Part shown: positions 26,142-36,092 of the stretch, piece by piece | Layout of the letters: each line of letters opens with the position of its first letter | How positions within the stretch are numbered: position 1 is the first letter of the stretch | Assembly (NCBI GenBank): GCA_900474095.1 | Contig: UCOA01000035.1 | Location: 1-64,000 of the forward strand | Length of the DNA: 64,000 bases | Source of the DNA: Hyphomicrobiales bacterium | GTDB lineage: Bacteria; Pseudomonadota; Alphaproteobacteria; Rhizobiales; Rhizobiaceae | Reading direction: 5' to 3' | Made by a program: the position numbers and the translations under genes | Notes under the pieces: model-generated | Seen by the model: the letters and a program-made list of their open reading frames with translations, nothing else | What the model was told of the DNA's origin: nothing | Databases searched by the model: none

Positions 26142-29100
26142 CTACACCAAAACGCCTTCATGCGCGTTTTTTGTGACAGTTTTATTGACGCTGACGATCG
26201 GCTCGCCGCTTTCCGCATCTTTCGTCACAGAAATTACATGTGCCTTGCCGTCGATAGTAAGCGTCGCCGAGAAACCATCCCAGGCTTTCGGCAGAACCGG
26301 GCGAACGGTCAGCATCCCGCCCTGCCTGCGAATGCCGAGGATGCCTTCGACCGCTGCGCGATAGAGCCAGGCCGCCGAACCGGTGTACCAGGTCCAGCCA
26401 CCACGTCCGGTCAGATCGCCGTCGCCATAAATATCGGCGGCCACCACATAGGGTTCGACCCGGTAGTGATCGGCGCTGTCTCGATCGCGGGAGTGGTTGA
26501 CCGGATTGAGCATCTCGAACGCACGCCAGGCGTCTTCCGAACGGTTCTGCGCCGCAAGCGCCAGCACGACCCACGTCGCCGCATGGGTATATTGTCCACC
26601 ATTTTCGCGAACACCAGGCGGATAGGCCTTGATGTAGCCCGGATCCTGCTCCGTTCCGGAGAGCGGAGGCGTGAACAGGCGGATGATCCGGTGATCGGCA
26701 TCCGCCAGTTCCGAAAGCACGGCGTCCATGGCCTGCGCCGAGCGAGCCGGATCGCCTTCGCCTGACAGAACGCTCCAGGACTGGGCGATCGAATCGATAC
26801 GGCATTCGCTGCCGTTGGCAGCGCCGAGCGGCGTCCCGTCGTCGTAGTAGCCACGGCGATAGTATCCACCGTCCCAGCCGGCGGTTTCAAGCGCCCGCTT
26901 GAGACCGGCAAGATGCGTTTCCCAGGCCGAAACCCGCTTGCTGTCTCCGCGCTCGCGCGCGATCTCAACGAAGGAGCGCAGGGTGGCCGCAAGGAACCAA
27001 CCGAGCCAGACGCTGGTGCCGCGCCCTTCGATACCGACACGGTTCATACCATCGTTCCAGTCGCCGCCGAGGATCAACGGCAAGCCGTTTTCACCCTTGC
27101 GAGCAATCGCCAGATCGAGTGCCAGCGCGCAATGCTCATAGAGAGAGGCACGCCGCTCTGAAACGAGTGGCTGGAAGAAATTGTCGTGCTGGCCGGGTTC
27201 AAGGGGGGCGCCCTCGATAAAGGCAATCTGCTCGTCGAGAATGTCCTTTGTGCCGGTCACGTTGCAATAATATTGCACCGCATGGCCAAGCCAGACGACG
27301 TCGTCGGAGATCAAGGTGCGGACCCCCGAGCCATTGCCCGGCAGCCACCAGTGCAGGACATCGCCTTCCGGGAACTGCCGCGCCGCGGCGTTGAGGATCT
27401 GTGCCCGCGCAAGTTCCGGACGATGCGCGATGAAGGCGAGCGTATCCTGCAACTGGTCGCGGAAGCCGAAGGCGCCGCTTGCCTGATAGAAGGCAGACCG
27501 AGCCAGGATGCGGCAACCGAGGCTCTGATAGGGCAGCCAGGCATTGACCATGTTGTTGAACGCCTTGTCGGGCGTATCGACCTGGAGAATGCCGGTGAAG
27601 TCCTGCCAGAAACTGTTCGAGGCTTCGAGAACCGCATCGAAAGTCGTGCCGCGCGCCGTCTCGAGATGTTCGAGCGCCTGAGCGGCATGGTCGGCGTCGC
27701 CCATGTAGAAGGTCAGCTCGCGGCTTTCGCCGGGCTCCAGCGCCACATCGAGGACCAGCGCTGCGCAGGGGTCGCCATCCGCATCGATCGCGCCTGACAG
27801 GGAGTTGCCGTCAAGCACCGCCTTCGGCGCATGAATGCTGCCGGCGAGTCCGATGAATTCGCGGCGGCTCGCGGTGAAGCCCACCGGCATTTCGCTCGCC
27901 GCCAGGAAAGCGGTGCGGCCGGAATAGTCGATGCTGTACGGGTTGGTGGCCAGCACCGCGCCGCTTGCCTCGTCAAGATGCGACAGGATGAAGGGCGCAG
28001 TTTTGCTGCGATTGTTGCCGAGCACCCATTCGGCATAGCCGTAGACCTTAAGGGTTCGGGCCTCGCCGGAGAGATTCTTTAACCGCATCCGCCAGTATTT
28101 CACCGGCGCCTTGCGATGAACGGCCTGGCTGACCTCCATCTCCAGCTCGTCCTGCACGCTCTTGAAGACCGAATAGCCGAGGCCATGCCGCGTTTCGAAG
28201 AGCACGGACGTGCGCCGAGACAGGGCGGCATAGGGCGACATCACCGCATCACTGTCCATGTCTCTCACGAAGATCGCTTCACCCGGCCGGTTGATCACCG
28301 GATCGTTGGTCCAGGGTGTCAGCTGGTAGTCGCGCGAATTGCGGGCCCATGTGAATGCAGCGCCTTCCGCCGCCACGTGGAAACCGAAGTTCTCGTTGGA
28401 AATGACGTTGATCCATGGCTGCGGCGTCGCTTCGCCGCCGCGCAGGCGCGTCACATATTCACGGCCGTCCTTGGAAAAGCCGCCATAGCCGTTCCAGAAG
28501 TCGAGCCCGTCGCCAGTAATCGCAGCCGGCGTCGCATCACGGTCCGGCACAGGAGCTGCGAGCAGCGGCAGGGCAATCTTTTTCTTCTTGACTGCAGGCG
28601 TCGAGAACAGCGCTTCGGCGCGGGAAATCTGGTCCGAGATCTTGCCGTTGCGGGCATGGAAGATGGCACGCGACGCGGCCAGCAGCGCCGACCAAGTCTG
28701 CGGCTCCATTATATCGCGTCGGACCGCGAAGATGTGCTGGCGGGCGCTATCCGGCAGACGCAGGCGCAAGTTTTCGCACATCGCGTCGAGCGTGTGCTGC
28801 ATGTCCTGCGCATAGGACGAAGCCCGTTCGTTGATAACGACGAGATCGGCGGTGACGCCGCGCGTGCGCAGATATTCCTGCGCCTTCAGGGCTTCACGCG
28901 CGATGCCGAGGTCAACGTCATCGTTGATGCGGACGGCAAAGATCGGAAAGTCGCCCGAAATCGCCAGCGGCCAGAGCGACGATTGCGATGCGAGACCCGC
29001 CTGAACGGTTGTAATATCAGCGCGCAGCTGCATGTCGGGATAGGTGAGATAACGGCCAAGCGTCTGGAAGCTTGCCGCTTCCTGCGAGGTGACGCCGACG

Positions 29101-32100
29101 TGGCGCATCTGCACCTGGCTGCGGGTCCAGGCGTGGATCATTTCGTGATTGAAGCTGTCCGGATGGCGATAGCGATCGACGGCCTTGTCGATCTGTTCAC
29201 GACCGGGCGCAGCGATGGTCCAGAAGATCACACTGACCTTCTTGCCCGCCGGAACACGAACGATACGGCGAAGCGAAACGATCGGGTCGAGCGTGTAGCC
29301 GTCGGTGCCTGAAAGCTTCGCGTCGGTATCGAAGGCCTGCGCTTCGGCAAGCGTGCGGCCCGTACCGATGAACCGGCGCCTGTCCGTCTCGGCCTCCGTG
29401 TGACGGCTGCTGCCGGCATTGTCGGCGATCAGGTGAGCCACCTGCATATCCGGGTCGCTAGGACTACGCTTGTTGCGCGTGACGCGGATGACGTCGCCCT
29501 TCGGGTCGATTTCCGTGCGCAGGAACATCTTGGCAAAGAGCGGATGGGCGCTGTCGATATCGTCGGTTGTCAGCACCGGCTCGGCATAGGAGGTCACCTC
29601 GATGAAGCGGTCCTCAGAGCCCCTGTTGAGAAGGATCACCCGACGGCCTTCGGCATCATGCTCCGTGGCGACGATGCATTCGACCTCGCTGGTGAGTTCG
29701 CCGACGGTCTTGACGAATTCGGCCTTGTCGTCGCCGAACCGGATCATGGCCTTTTCGCCTTCCGCCCGGCGCGGTTCGGCCGTTGCCGACCACCAGTCGC
29801 CAGTCGCCATGTCGCGCAGGAAGATAAACGTGCCGGACCGGTCTTCGCTCGGATCGGGATTCCAGCGGGCAACGGTCTGGCCGTTCCAGCGGGAATAGCC
29901 GCTGCCAAATGCCGTCAGCATGACGGAGTAGTGGCCGTTCGACAGGAAGACCGTCTCGCGATCCTTGATCAGCGGATTGTTGACGACCCTGACTTCCGGA
30001 CGAAGCAGATCTTCCTGACCCTTGCCGACCGATTCCGGTTCCTTCTTGGTGTTGATGATCGGGATATCGCGCGGCGCCTTTTCCTGCAGCAGGAGTTCGG
30101 CCGCTTCGATGACCGGATCGGCATGGAACCACTCGCGCAGACGCCCATTGAAGACGACGTTGGCGACGGCTGCGATCGACATGCCGTGATGGTGGGCATA
30201 ATAGTTGCGCACCACCGCGCAAGTCCTGCCCTCAGGCACGCGGGTCGGCGTGAAGTCGACGGCATCATGGAAGCCGTAGGCCCCGAGTGCGCCAACGCCC
30301 TGCAGGCGCTCCAGATTGGCGAGCGCCGCCTTTGGATCATACATGCTGGCGAGGATCGAGGCATAGGGGGCGATGACGGCATTCTGGCCGAGGCCACGCT
30401 TCAGGCCGAGCGTCGGCACACCGAAATTGGTGTATTGATAGGTCAGTTCATGGTCGCGGGCATTGAACGCCGCTTCCGAGATGCCCCAGGGCGTGCCGAG
30501 GCGGCGGCCGTGGTTCATTTGTTCCTTGACGATCAGATTGTTGGTCTGGTTCAGGATGCCACCTTGAGGCTCCTGCATGACCAGCGGCGGCATCAGATAT
30601 TCGAACATCGAGCCCGACCAGGAGATGAGCGCGCCACGAGCGCCGATCGGCACGATCGGACGGCCGAGCTTGTACCAGTGTTCCGTCGGCAGGTCGCCCT
30701 TTGCGATGGCAAACAGGCTGGTGAGGCGCGCTTCCGATGCGAGAAGGTCGTAGCAGGCTTCGTCAAGCTCGTTCGAATTGACGCGGTAGCCAATCGACAG
30801 AAGCCGCCGTTCCGGACGGAACAGGAAGCTGAAGTCCATCGAGAATGCGATATCGCGCGCCCGGTCGCGCACGACGATCAGACGCTGGCGCAGGACCTCG
30901 ATGGCACCGAGGTCGAAAACGCCGTCGGCAATGTGGGATTCGCAGGTGTTGACCAGAAGGGTCGCCCACTTCGTCACTTCGCCGCTCTGCGCACTCCTCA
31001 CCTCGTGATCGAGATTGGTGGTGAGCTTCTGGATGTCGCGCGCCAGAACCACCAGGTTGATGACCCGGATCGAGGCAAACTCATGTTCGCGCTTGACCGC
31101 CTGCAGAGCATTGTGGAAGCCGACGATCCGCTCTTCCATCAGCCGCCGCAGCGGCCGCACGGTCTTGCGGTCATCCGGCAGTTCGCCCAGCACTTCGGAC
31201 AGGATGGAGGCGACATCGCCGATACCGTCCAGATTGCCCTGGATATGCGCGGACGGTGCTTCAGCCCATTCGCGGCACATCGAGGAGACGGCGATCAGAT
31301 GGCCGGCGAGGTTGCCGCTGTCGACGGCCGAAACATACTTCGGCTCCATCGTCTCGAGCGGGTTCGTCGTATACCAGTTGAACAGGTGACCCCGGTATTT
31401 CGGCATGCGGTCGATCGTGGCAACGGTCTCCTCCAGACGCCGTACGGTTTCCTCAAAACCGATCCAGCCGAAATCGCGGGCCGACATGACGGATAGCAGG
31501 TAGACGCCGATATTCGTCGGCGAGGTCCGTTCGGCCAGAACCGGATGCGGGATTTCCTGGAAATTGTCCGGCGGCAGGAAGTTCTGCTCGGCGGTAACGA
31601 AGGTCTCGAAATAAAGCCAGGTCCGGCGCGCGATCTTGCGCAATTCCTCAACGACATTTTCCGGCACGACCAGCTGGTCTTCGGTCTCGGCGGACTGGCT
31701 GACGAACCAGGCGATGGCCGGAGAGAGCGCCCAGAGCAGGGCAAACGGGATGCCGATAAAGGGAACGCCGGTATCGGAGATGGCTGCAAGCAAGAGCGAC
31801 ACCACCGACAGCGCCGGCGCGGTCCACATCGAACGGTAGTAGTCCCAGATGGTGCCGCTCGCCGAGCTCTGCACCTGCGCTGCGGTGCGCCATTCGAGCA
31901 TCAGCTGGCCGCTGACGAAGGTTCGGTAGAGGGAGCGCACGATGGCATCGGCCATCATTGCGGCCGAATGGGCGATGAAGACGATGCGCAGCGCGACCTG
32001 CGCGTTGGCCGCCTGGATTTCCGAGAGAACAGCATGCAAATGGGCGCGGGCAACGATATCGTTGCGGCGCGGCATGATGCCCGAAATGAGCGACAGGGTC

Positions 32101-34631
32101 GGCGCGACGAACAAGCTGAAGATCAGCACGAACTGCCAGACCAGCGCCTGTGTCGGCTCCATGTAGTACCAGCCCATGACCGAGGCGATGAGCCAGGCCG
32201 AGGGGATCAGCGAGCGACGCAGATTGTCGTACATCTTCCAGCGACCGAGCATGCTGACGCCGTTGGAAAGATCGAACATGTAAGGCAGGAGCTGCCAGTC
32301 GCCCCGCGCCCAGCGATGCTGGCGCGACATCTCGACTTCGTAGCGGATCGGGAAATCCTCGACCAGTTCGACGTCGGTAACCAGCGCGCACTTGGCGAAC
32401 GAGCCTTCCAGGAGGTCATGGCTGAGAACCGCGTTTTCCTCGATCCTGCCCTTCAGCGCCGCCTCGAAGGCATCGACATGGTAGAGGCCCTTGCCGGTGA
32501 ACGTGCCTTCGCCGGCGATGTCCTGATAGACATCGGAGACGGTGAAGACATAGGGGTCGATGCCGCGATTGACCGAGAAGATACGCTGGAACGCCGAAGC
32601 TTCGTTGCCGGTGGTCAGGGACGGCGTCACGCGCGGCTGCAGGATACTGTAGCCTGCAGTCACCTTCTGCGTGACCGGATCGACGACGGGACGGTTGATG
32701 GGGTGGTACAGCTTGCCGACCAGCTTGGTCACGGCATCGCGCATCAGGCGCGTGTCGGAATCAAGCGTCATCACATATTGCACGTTTTCCGGGACGATAT
32801 TGGCGCCGGCAAGGAAGCTCGTATCGCTGTCGCCGCGCAGAAGCAGGTTCATTTCATGCAGCTTGCCGCGCTTGCGCTCCCAGCCCATCCACACTCCTTC
32901 CGCCTCGTTGTAGAGGCGGCGGCGGTGCAGGAGGTAGAAGCGGGTGCGGCCGTCATGGGCGTAGCGCTCGCTCAAAATCGCGATTTCGCGCTTGGCGTAG
33001 TCGAGCACGTCAAGATCGGCAGCAGTTTCCTCCTCCTTGCTGTCGGCCCAGTCGCTCAGAAGCGCAAAATAGACCTCACCCTTCGGATTGGCGAGATAGT
33101 GCACTTCGATGTTGCGTACGAGCTCATCGACATGATCGCGCTTGGAGATCAGACAGGGCACGACGACGAGAGTCCGCGCGTCCTGCGGAATCCCGTTGAG
33201 AAACTCATAACCCACCAGACGAGACGGCGTCACGCAGAGTGTGACCAGCGTGTTGAACAGACCGGCCGCGCCTTCCGACGCGGGAAGCGCGAACAGGAGC
33301 AGCATGATCAGCTTGGCGCCCGTCGGAATATCCATCGGGCTGACGAAGACATAGACCGCGATCATCGCCAGAATCGTCAGCACGATGTTGGGAGCGGCAA
33401 TCGCGAGCCAATCGAGTTCGCGGCTCACACGGATGATGTTCTGAAGAACGGTCGGACGGTAGCCGATCCTCTGCTCCAGAAGCCGGTGCTGCTCGCCGAC
33501 GAGGAACCCGCCGACATTCGGCTCATGCGGGATTTCCTCAGGCGCCGCCGCCTGCTCCCTTACCATCTCCAGGGCGGTCTGGGTCACTTCCAGTTCGGTA
33601 TAGCCGGACCGGCGCGCCAATCGCTCGATGGTGTTGCGATACTTGTTGCGCGAACCGAAATCGAGCAGGGAATAGTCCGAATCGTCCCTGAGCGCATCAT
33701 CGAGCTTGCTGACACTCTCGAACCAGACAGCCCAGTCGTTGTCGTCGATTTCGCGCAGGCTGCGGATGATGTTGCTCATCGTCGCATTGCCGGACGATAG
33801 CCGGTTCTGCTCGGCGACCAGAGCTTCCTCGACATTGCTGCCGCGTTTCTCCAACTGCTCTTCGAGCCAGGTGATCACGTAACCCGATGTCTGCGATCCG
33901 TCGCGCAGGCGGTAGAGAAGCTGGGTCACGAAGGTATTGTCAGCGGTCAGCAGCTGGGCATCCGCAAGAACCGGCCTGAATTTCTCGGGTTCACCCAGTC
34001 GAACGATCTGATCGGCGACGTCGTTTGCCTTCTTGCGCATGCCACGCGAACGGTCGACGCGGATGGCGATGCGGCGCAGGTTCTCGATCAGCACGAAGCG
34101 GACAATGGACGGCAACGCCCAGAGTTCGCCGATCTTGAAGGTCTCGTGATTCTGGAAACCGGCGACCATCGCCGTCAGGCTTTCGCGCGAAACCGTGCTG
34201 TGGGTGTGGGCGATGTAGAGCCAGGCAAGCGCCATGGTGCGCGGGATCGTCGTGCCGGCGACGGACAGCGTCGGCAGTTGGCGATAGAACTTGCGCGGAA
34301 AATCGCGCCGGACTTCCTGAATCGCCTCCTCAACCAGATAGTGGTTGTCAAGCAGCCATTCCGCGGCGGGCGTGATCGAGGCGCCGGCCTCGACGTCGGC
34401 GGCGGTCACCTTGTAGACACGAAAAATCTCATGCTCGTTTTCGCGATGGCGCGTACGGAACTCGAACGGGAAAAAACCTGAAAGGCTTGCCACGCCATCG
34501 CGGGCCAAGGCGGCCCCGCATTCATGAAGCTGGTCAATGGTAAAATAGGTTGACCGGATCGAATCGTTATAATCGATCGGCTTGATTTCAGCTTCGCCCG
34601 GAGGCGTGAAAGGCGTGTTTTGAAGGTTCAT
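26142..34631 (-). CDS. ndvB: Cyclic beta-1,2-glucan synthase
   Basis: Giant inner-membrane enzyme of 2829 residues (ChvB/NdvB, usual length about 2830) that starts, elongates, trims and cyclises beta-1,2-glucan from UDP-glucose. N-terminal region with membrane helices; GT84 glycosyltransferase with TLDSDTRL near residue 620 and the QHRWARGDWQLLP processive motif near 770; further helices about 810-1000; a glucoamylase-like domain in the middle; and a C-terminal GH94 phosphorylase-like domain with GGDWNDGMNRVG near 2525 that sets chain length. ATG 34631 (MNLQNTPFTPP) is preferred to the 36-codon extension to 34739. No strong ribosome site is seen. Glucans from this enzyme support low-osmolarity growth and plant infection in rhizobia. 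Confidence 0.96.
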   Translation of the reverse strand: MNLQNTPFTPPGEAEIKPIDYNDSIRSTYFTIDQLHECGAALARDGVASLSGFFPFEFRTRHRENEHEIFRVYKVTAADVEAGASITPAAEWLLDNHYLVEEAIQEVRRDFPRKFYRQLPTLSVAGTTIPRTMALAWLYIAHTHSTVSRESLTAMVAGFQNHETFKIGELWALPSIVRFVLIENLRRIAIRVDRSRGMRKKANDVADQIVRLGEPEKFRPVLADAQLLTADNTFVTQLLYRLRDGSQTSGYVITWLEEQLEKRGSNVEEALVAEQNRLSSGNATMSNIIRSLREIDDNDWAVWFESVSKLDDALRDDSDYSLLDFGSRNKYRNTIERLARRSGYTELEVTQTALEMVREQAAAPEEIPHEPNVGGFLVGEQHRLLEQRIGYRPTVLQNIIRVSRELDWLAIAAPNIVLTILAMIAVYVFVSPMDIPTGAKLIMLLLFALPASEGAAGLFNTLVTLCVTPSRLVGYEFLNGIPQDARTLVVVPCLISKRDHVDELVRNIEVHYLANPKGEVYFALLSDWADSKEEETAADLDVLDYAKREIAILSERYAHDGRTRFYLLHRRRLYNEAEGVWMGWERKRGKLHEMNLLLRGDSDTSFLAGANIVPENVQYVMTLDSDTRLMRDAVTKLVGKLYHPINRPVVDPVTQKVTAGYSILQPRVTPSLTTGNEASAFQRIFSVNRGIDPYVFTVSDVYQDIAGEGTFTGKGLYHVDAFEAALKGRIEENAVLSHDLLEGSFAKCALVTDVELVEDFPIRYEVEMSRQHRWARGDWQLLPYMFDLSNGVSMLGRWKMYDNLRRSLIPSAWLIASVMGWYYMEPTQALVWQFVLIFSLFVAPTLSLISGIMPRRNDIVARAHLHAVLSEIQAANAQVALRIVFIAHSAAMMADAIVRSLYRTFVSGQLMLEWRTAAQVQSSASGTIWDYYRSMWTAPALSVVSLLLAAISDTGVPFIGIPFALLWALSPAIAWFVSQSAETEDQLVVPENVVEELRKIARRTWLYFETFVTAEQNFLPPDNFQEIPHPVLAERTSPTNIGVYLLSVMSARDFGWIGFEETVRRLEETVATIDRMPKYRGHLFNWYTTNPLETMEPKYVSAVDSGNLAGHLIAVSSMCREWAEAPSAHIQGNLDGIGDVASILSEVLGELPDDRKTVRPLRRLMEERIVGFHNALQAVKREHEFASIRVINLVVLARDIQKLTTNLDHEVRSAQSGEVTKWATLLVNTCESHIADGVFDLGAIEVLRQRLIVVRDRARDIAFSMDFSFLFRPERRLLSIGYRVNSNELDEACYDLLASEARLTSLFAIAKGDLPTEHWYKLGRPIVPIGARGALISWSGSMFEYLMPPLVMQEPQGGILNQTNNLIVKEQMNHGRRLGTPWGISEAAFNARDHELTYQYTNFGVPTLGLKRGLGQNAVIAPYASILASMYDPKAALANLERLQGVGALGAYGFHDAVDFTPTRVPEGRTCAVVRNYYAHHHGMSIAAVANVVFNGRLREWFHADPVIEAAELLLQEKAPRDIPIINTKKEPESVGKGQEDLLRPEVRVVNNPLIKDRETVFLSNGHYSVMLTAFGSGYSRWNGQTVARWNPDPSEDRSGTFIFLRDMATGDWWSATAEPRRAEGEKAMIRFGDDKAEFVKTVGELTSEVECIVATEHDAEGRRVILLNRGSEDRFIEVTSYAEPVLTTDDIDSAHPLFAKMFLRTEIDPKGDVIRVTRNKRSPSDPDMQVAHLIADNAGSSRHTEAETDRRRFIGTGRTLAEAQAFDTDAKLSGTDGYTLDPIVSLRRIVRVPAGKKVSVIFWTIAAPGREQIDKAVDRYRHPDSFNHEMIHAWTRSQVQMRHVGVTSQEAASFQTLGRYLTYPDMQLRADITTVQAGLASQSSLWPLAISGDFPIFAVRINDDVDLGIAREALKAQEYLRTRGVTADLVVINERASSYAQDMQHTLDAMCENLRLRLPDSARQHIFAVRRDIMEPQTWSALLAASRAIFHARNGKISDQISRAEALFSTPAVKKKKIALPLLAAPVPDRDATPAAITGDGLDFWNGYGGFSKDGREYVTRLRGGEATPQPWINVISNENFGFHVAAEGAAFTWARNSRDYQLTPWTNDPVINRPGEAIFVRDMDSDAVMSPYAALSRRTSVLFETRHGLGYSVFKSVQDELEMEVSQAVHRKAPVKYWRMRLKNLSGEARTLKVYGYAEWVLGNNRSKTAPFILSHLDEASGAVLATNPYSIDYSGRTAFLAASEMPVGFTASRREFIGLAGSIHAPKAVLDGNSLSGAIDADGDPCAALVLDVALEPGESRELTFYMGDADHAAQALEHLETARGTTFDAVLEASNSFWQDFTGILQVDTPDKAFNNMVNAWLPYQSLGCRILARSAFYQASGAFGFRDQLQDTLAFIAHRPELARAQILNAAARQFPEGDVLHWWLPGNGSGVRTLISDDVVWLGHAVQYYCNVTGTKDILDEQIAFIEGAPLEPGQHDNFFQPLVSERRASLYEHCALALDLAIARKGENGLPLILGGDWNDGMNRVGIEGRGTSVWLGWFLAATLRSFVEIARERGDSKRVSAWETHLAGLKRALETAGWDGGYYRRGYYDDGTPLGAANGSECRIDSIAQSWSVLSGEGDPARSAQAMDAVLSELADADHRIIRLFTPPLSGTEQDPGYIKAYPPGVRENGGQYTHAATWVVLALAAQNRSEDAWRAFEMLNPVNHSRDRDSADHYRVEPYVVAADIYGDGDLTGRGGWTWYTGSAAWLYRAAVEGILGIRRQGGMLTVRPVLPKAWDGFSATLTIDGKAHVISVTKDAESGEPIVSVNKTVTKNAHEGVLV

Positions 34632-35083
34632 GGGTACGGGTTCTGGATCCAGGCGGTGTTGAAGGGTCCGGCTGCGGTCGTCGTGCCGGATGGGCTGCAG
34701 CCCTGATGTATTGCTCTGCGCCCCCACGACCCTAGACACTCGTCTGTGTTCTACCGTCAGCCGTCAGGTCTCGCGCAGGCGGGAAACCGTAGACTTTGGC
34801 ACAGCCCGCAAGGGCCTGGAAGGTCGTGAAGGCGGCAGTCACTTCGCTGTCAGGGCTGCGTGATGCAAGAAATGGGCATTTTTTAGCCGTAGTGCCAATG
34901 TGTTGCAAGGAGCGGCGCCTATTTCCATGCTGCCGCGCTAAAGAAAAACCATTGTCGCAGTCGTCCTTTGCGGCAAATGATGTTAAATCCCCTAAGATCG
35001 TCCCTTCTACACCGTTCATCCAGCCCGCAACGCGCAATGCGCGAAAAGGTTCCGCATTTCTATATTGCTACGCAGCAAAGGTC
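34632..35083. other. 452-bp non-coding region between ndvB and lysR
   Basis: Contains the ndvB upstream region on the left and the lysR 3' flank on the right. No gene, tRNA or strong hairpin was found. An AT-rich patch at about 34870-35000 is the likeliest place for the ndvB promoter, but no clear -35/-10 pair was identified. Confidence 0.5.
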
Positions 35084-35977
35084 TCACTTGACCTGCGCGG
35101 CGATCCAGGCGCGAAAGGCCTGGCTGACCGGATTTTCAAGCTTTCCCTCCGGCACGACCAGATAGTAGCTGTTTTCGGTCTGCATCGGTCGGTCGAAGAC
35201 GACGCGCAAACGGTCGGTCACCAGCTCCTGTTCGATCAGATAGCGTGGCAGGAGCGCAAAGCCGAGGCCGGCGGCGGCAGCCTCGATCACCATCGAAAAC
35301 TGGTCAAATCGGTTGCCGCGATAAGCGGACTTCATCTCGCCGCCATTGCTCTCGAACCATTGAGCCCACATCTTCGGACGAGTGGCGAGATGCAGGAGCG
35401 GTTTGTCTTCCAGTTCGCCCGGCTCCTTCATCGGGTGCTGTTCACAAAGGGCCGGGCTTGCCACGGGCACGATGATCTCGCTGCAGAGATAGCTGCAGGT
35501 CGCGTGCGCCCAGACCGGCTGGCCATAGTGGATGGCGAGGTCGAAATTCTGTTCCTCGAAATCAAAGGGCTGCGAGCGCGAAGCGATATTGATCACCGTG
35601 CCCGGATGTCGTTTCAAGAACTCCGGCAATCGCGGCGTCAGCCAGCGGCTGCCGAAGGTCGGCAACGAGGCGATGGAGAGGGTCGATTCCGAGCGCGCCG
35701 AGGCCATGGCGCGGACCATCAGCTCCTCCGATTGCGCCAACAGCCGGCGCACTTCCGGCAGAAACTTCTGGCCGGCATCGGAGAGGATGACCCGCTGACG
35801 GATGCGTTCGAACAACAGCACGCCGATCTGGCTTTCGAGGTCCTTGATCTGCCGGCTGACTGCGCTTTGCGTCAGGTTCAGCTCGGCTGCGGCCTGAGTG
35901 AAGCTGCCATGGCGCGCGGCGCATTCGAAGGCTTGCAGCGTTGTGACATCAGGGATCAGTCGTCTGCTCAACTTCAT
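35084..35977 (-). CDS. LysR-family transcriptional regulator
   Basis: Regulator of 297 residues. The N-terminal winged helix-turn-helix (about 12-70) reads FECAARHGSFTQAAAELNLT then QSAVSRQIKDLE; the substrate-binding domain follows from about 95 with FDLAIHYGQPVW and GLGFALLPRYLIE. It resembles the GcvA-like branch. It diverges from hglS with 115 bp between the start codons, so it is the probable regulator of the lysine catabolic operon, with a pathway intermediate as the likely effector. That link rests on position only. Confidence 0.9.
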   Translation of the reverse strand: MKLSRRLIPDVTTLQAFECAARHGSFTQAAAELNLTQSAVSRQIKDLESQIGVLLFERIRQRVILSDAGQKFLPEVRRLLAQSEELMVRAMASARSESTLSIASLPTFGSRWLTPRLPEFLKRHPGTVINIASRSQPFDFEEQNFDLAIHYGQPVWAHATCSYLCSEIIVPVASPALCEQHPMKEPGELEDKPLLHLATRPKMWAQWFESNGGEMKSAYRGNRFDQFSMVIEAAAAGLGFALLPRYLIEQELVTDRLRVVFDRPMQTENSYYLVVPEGKLENPVSQAFRAWIAAQVK

Positions 35978-36092
35978 TCCGGCCTCGCATGATCATAGTC
36001 AGAACTGTCGCAATCAATGCCCATTCGACCGATATATGATACGAAATGAGAATGATCGACCCTATCTGTTCAATACTGCGAGGCGCGCTGCC

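Noticed and set aside
29400-33800. Two plus-strand frames of about 700 and 750 codons inside ndvB
   Set aside because: Antisense shadows of the ndvB frame, with no domain or motif of their own.
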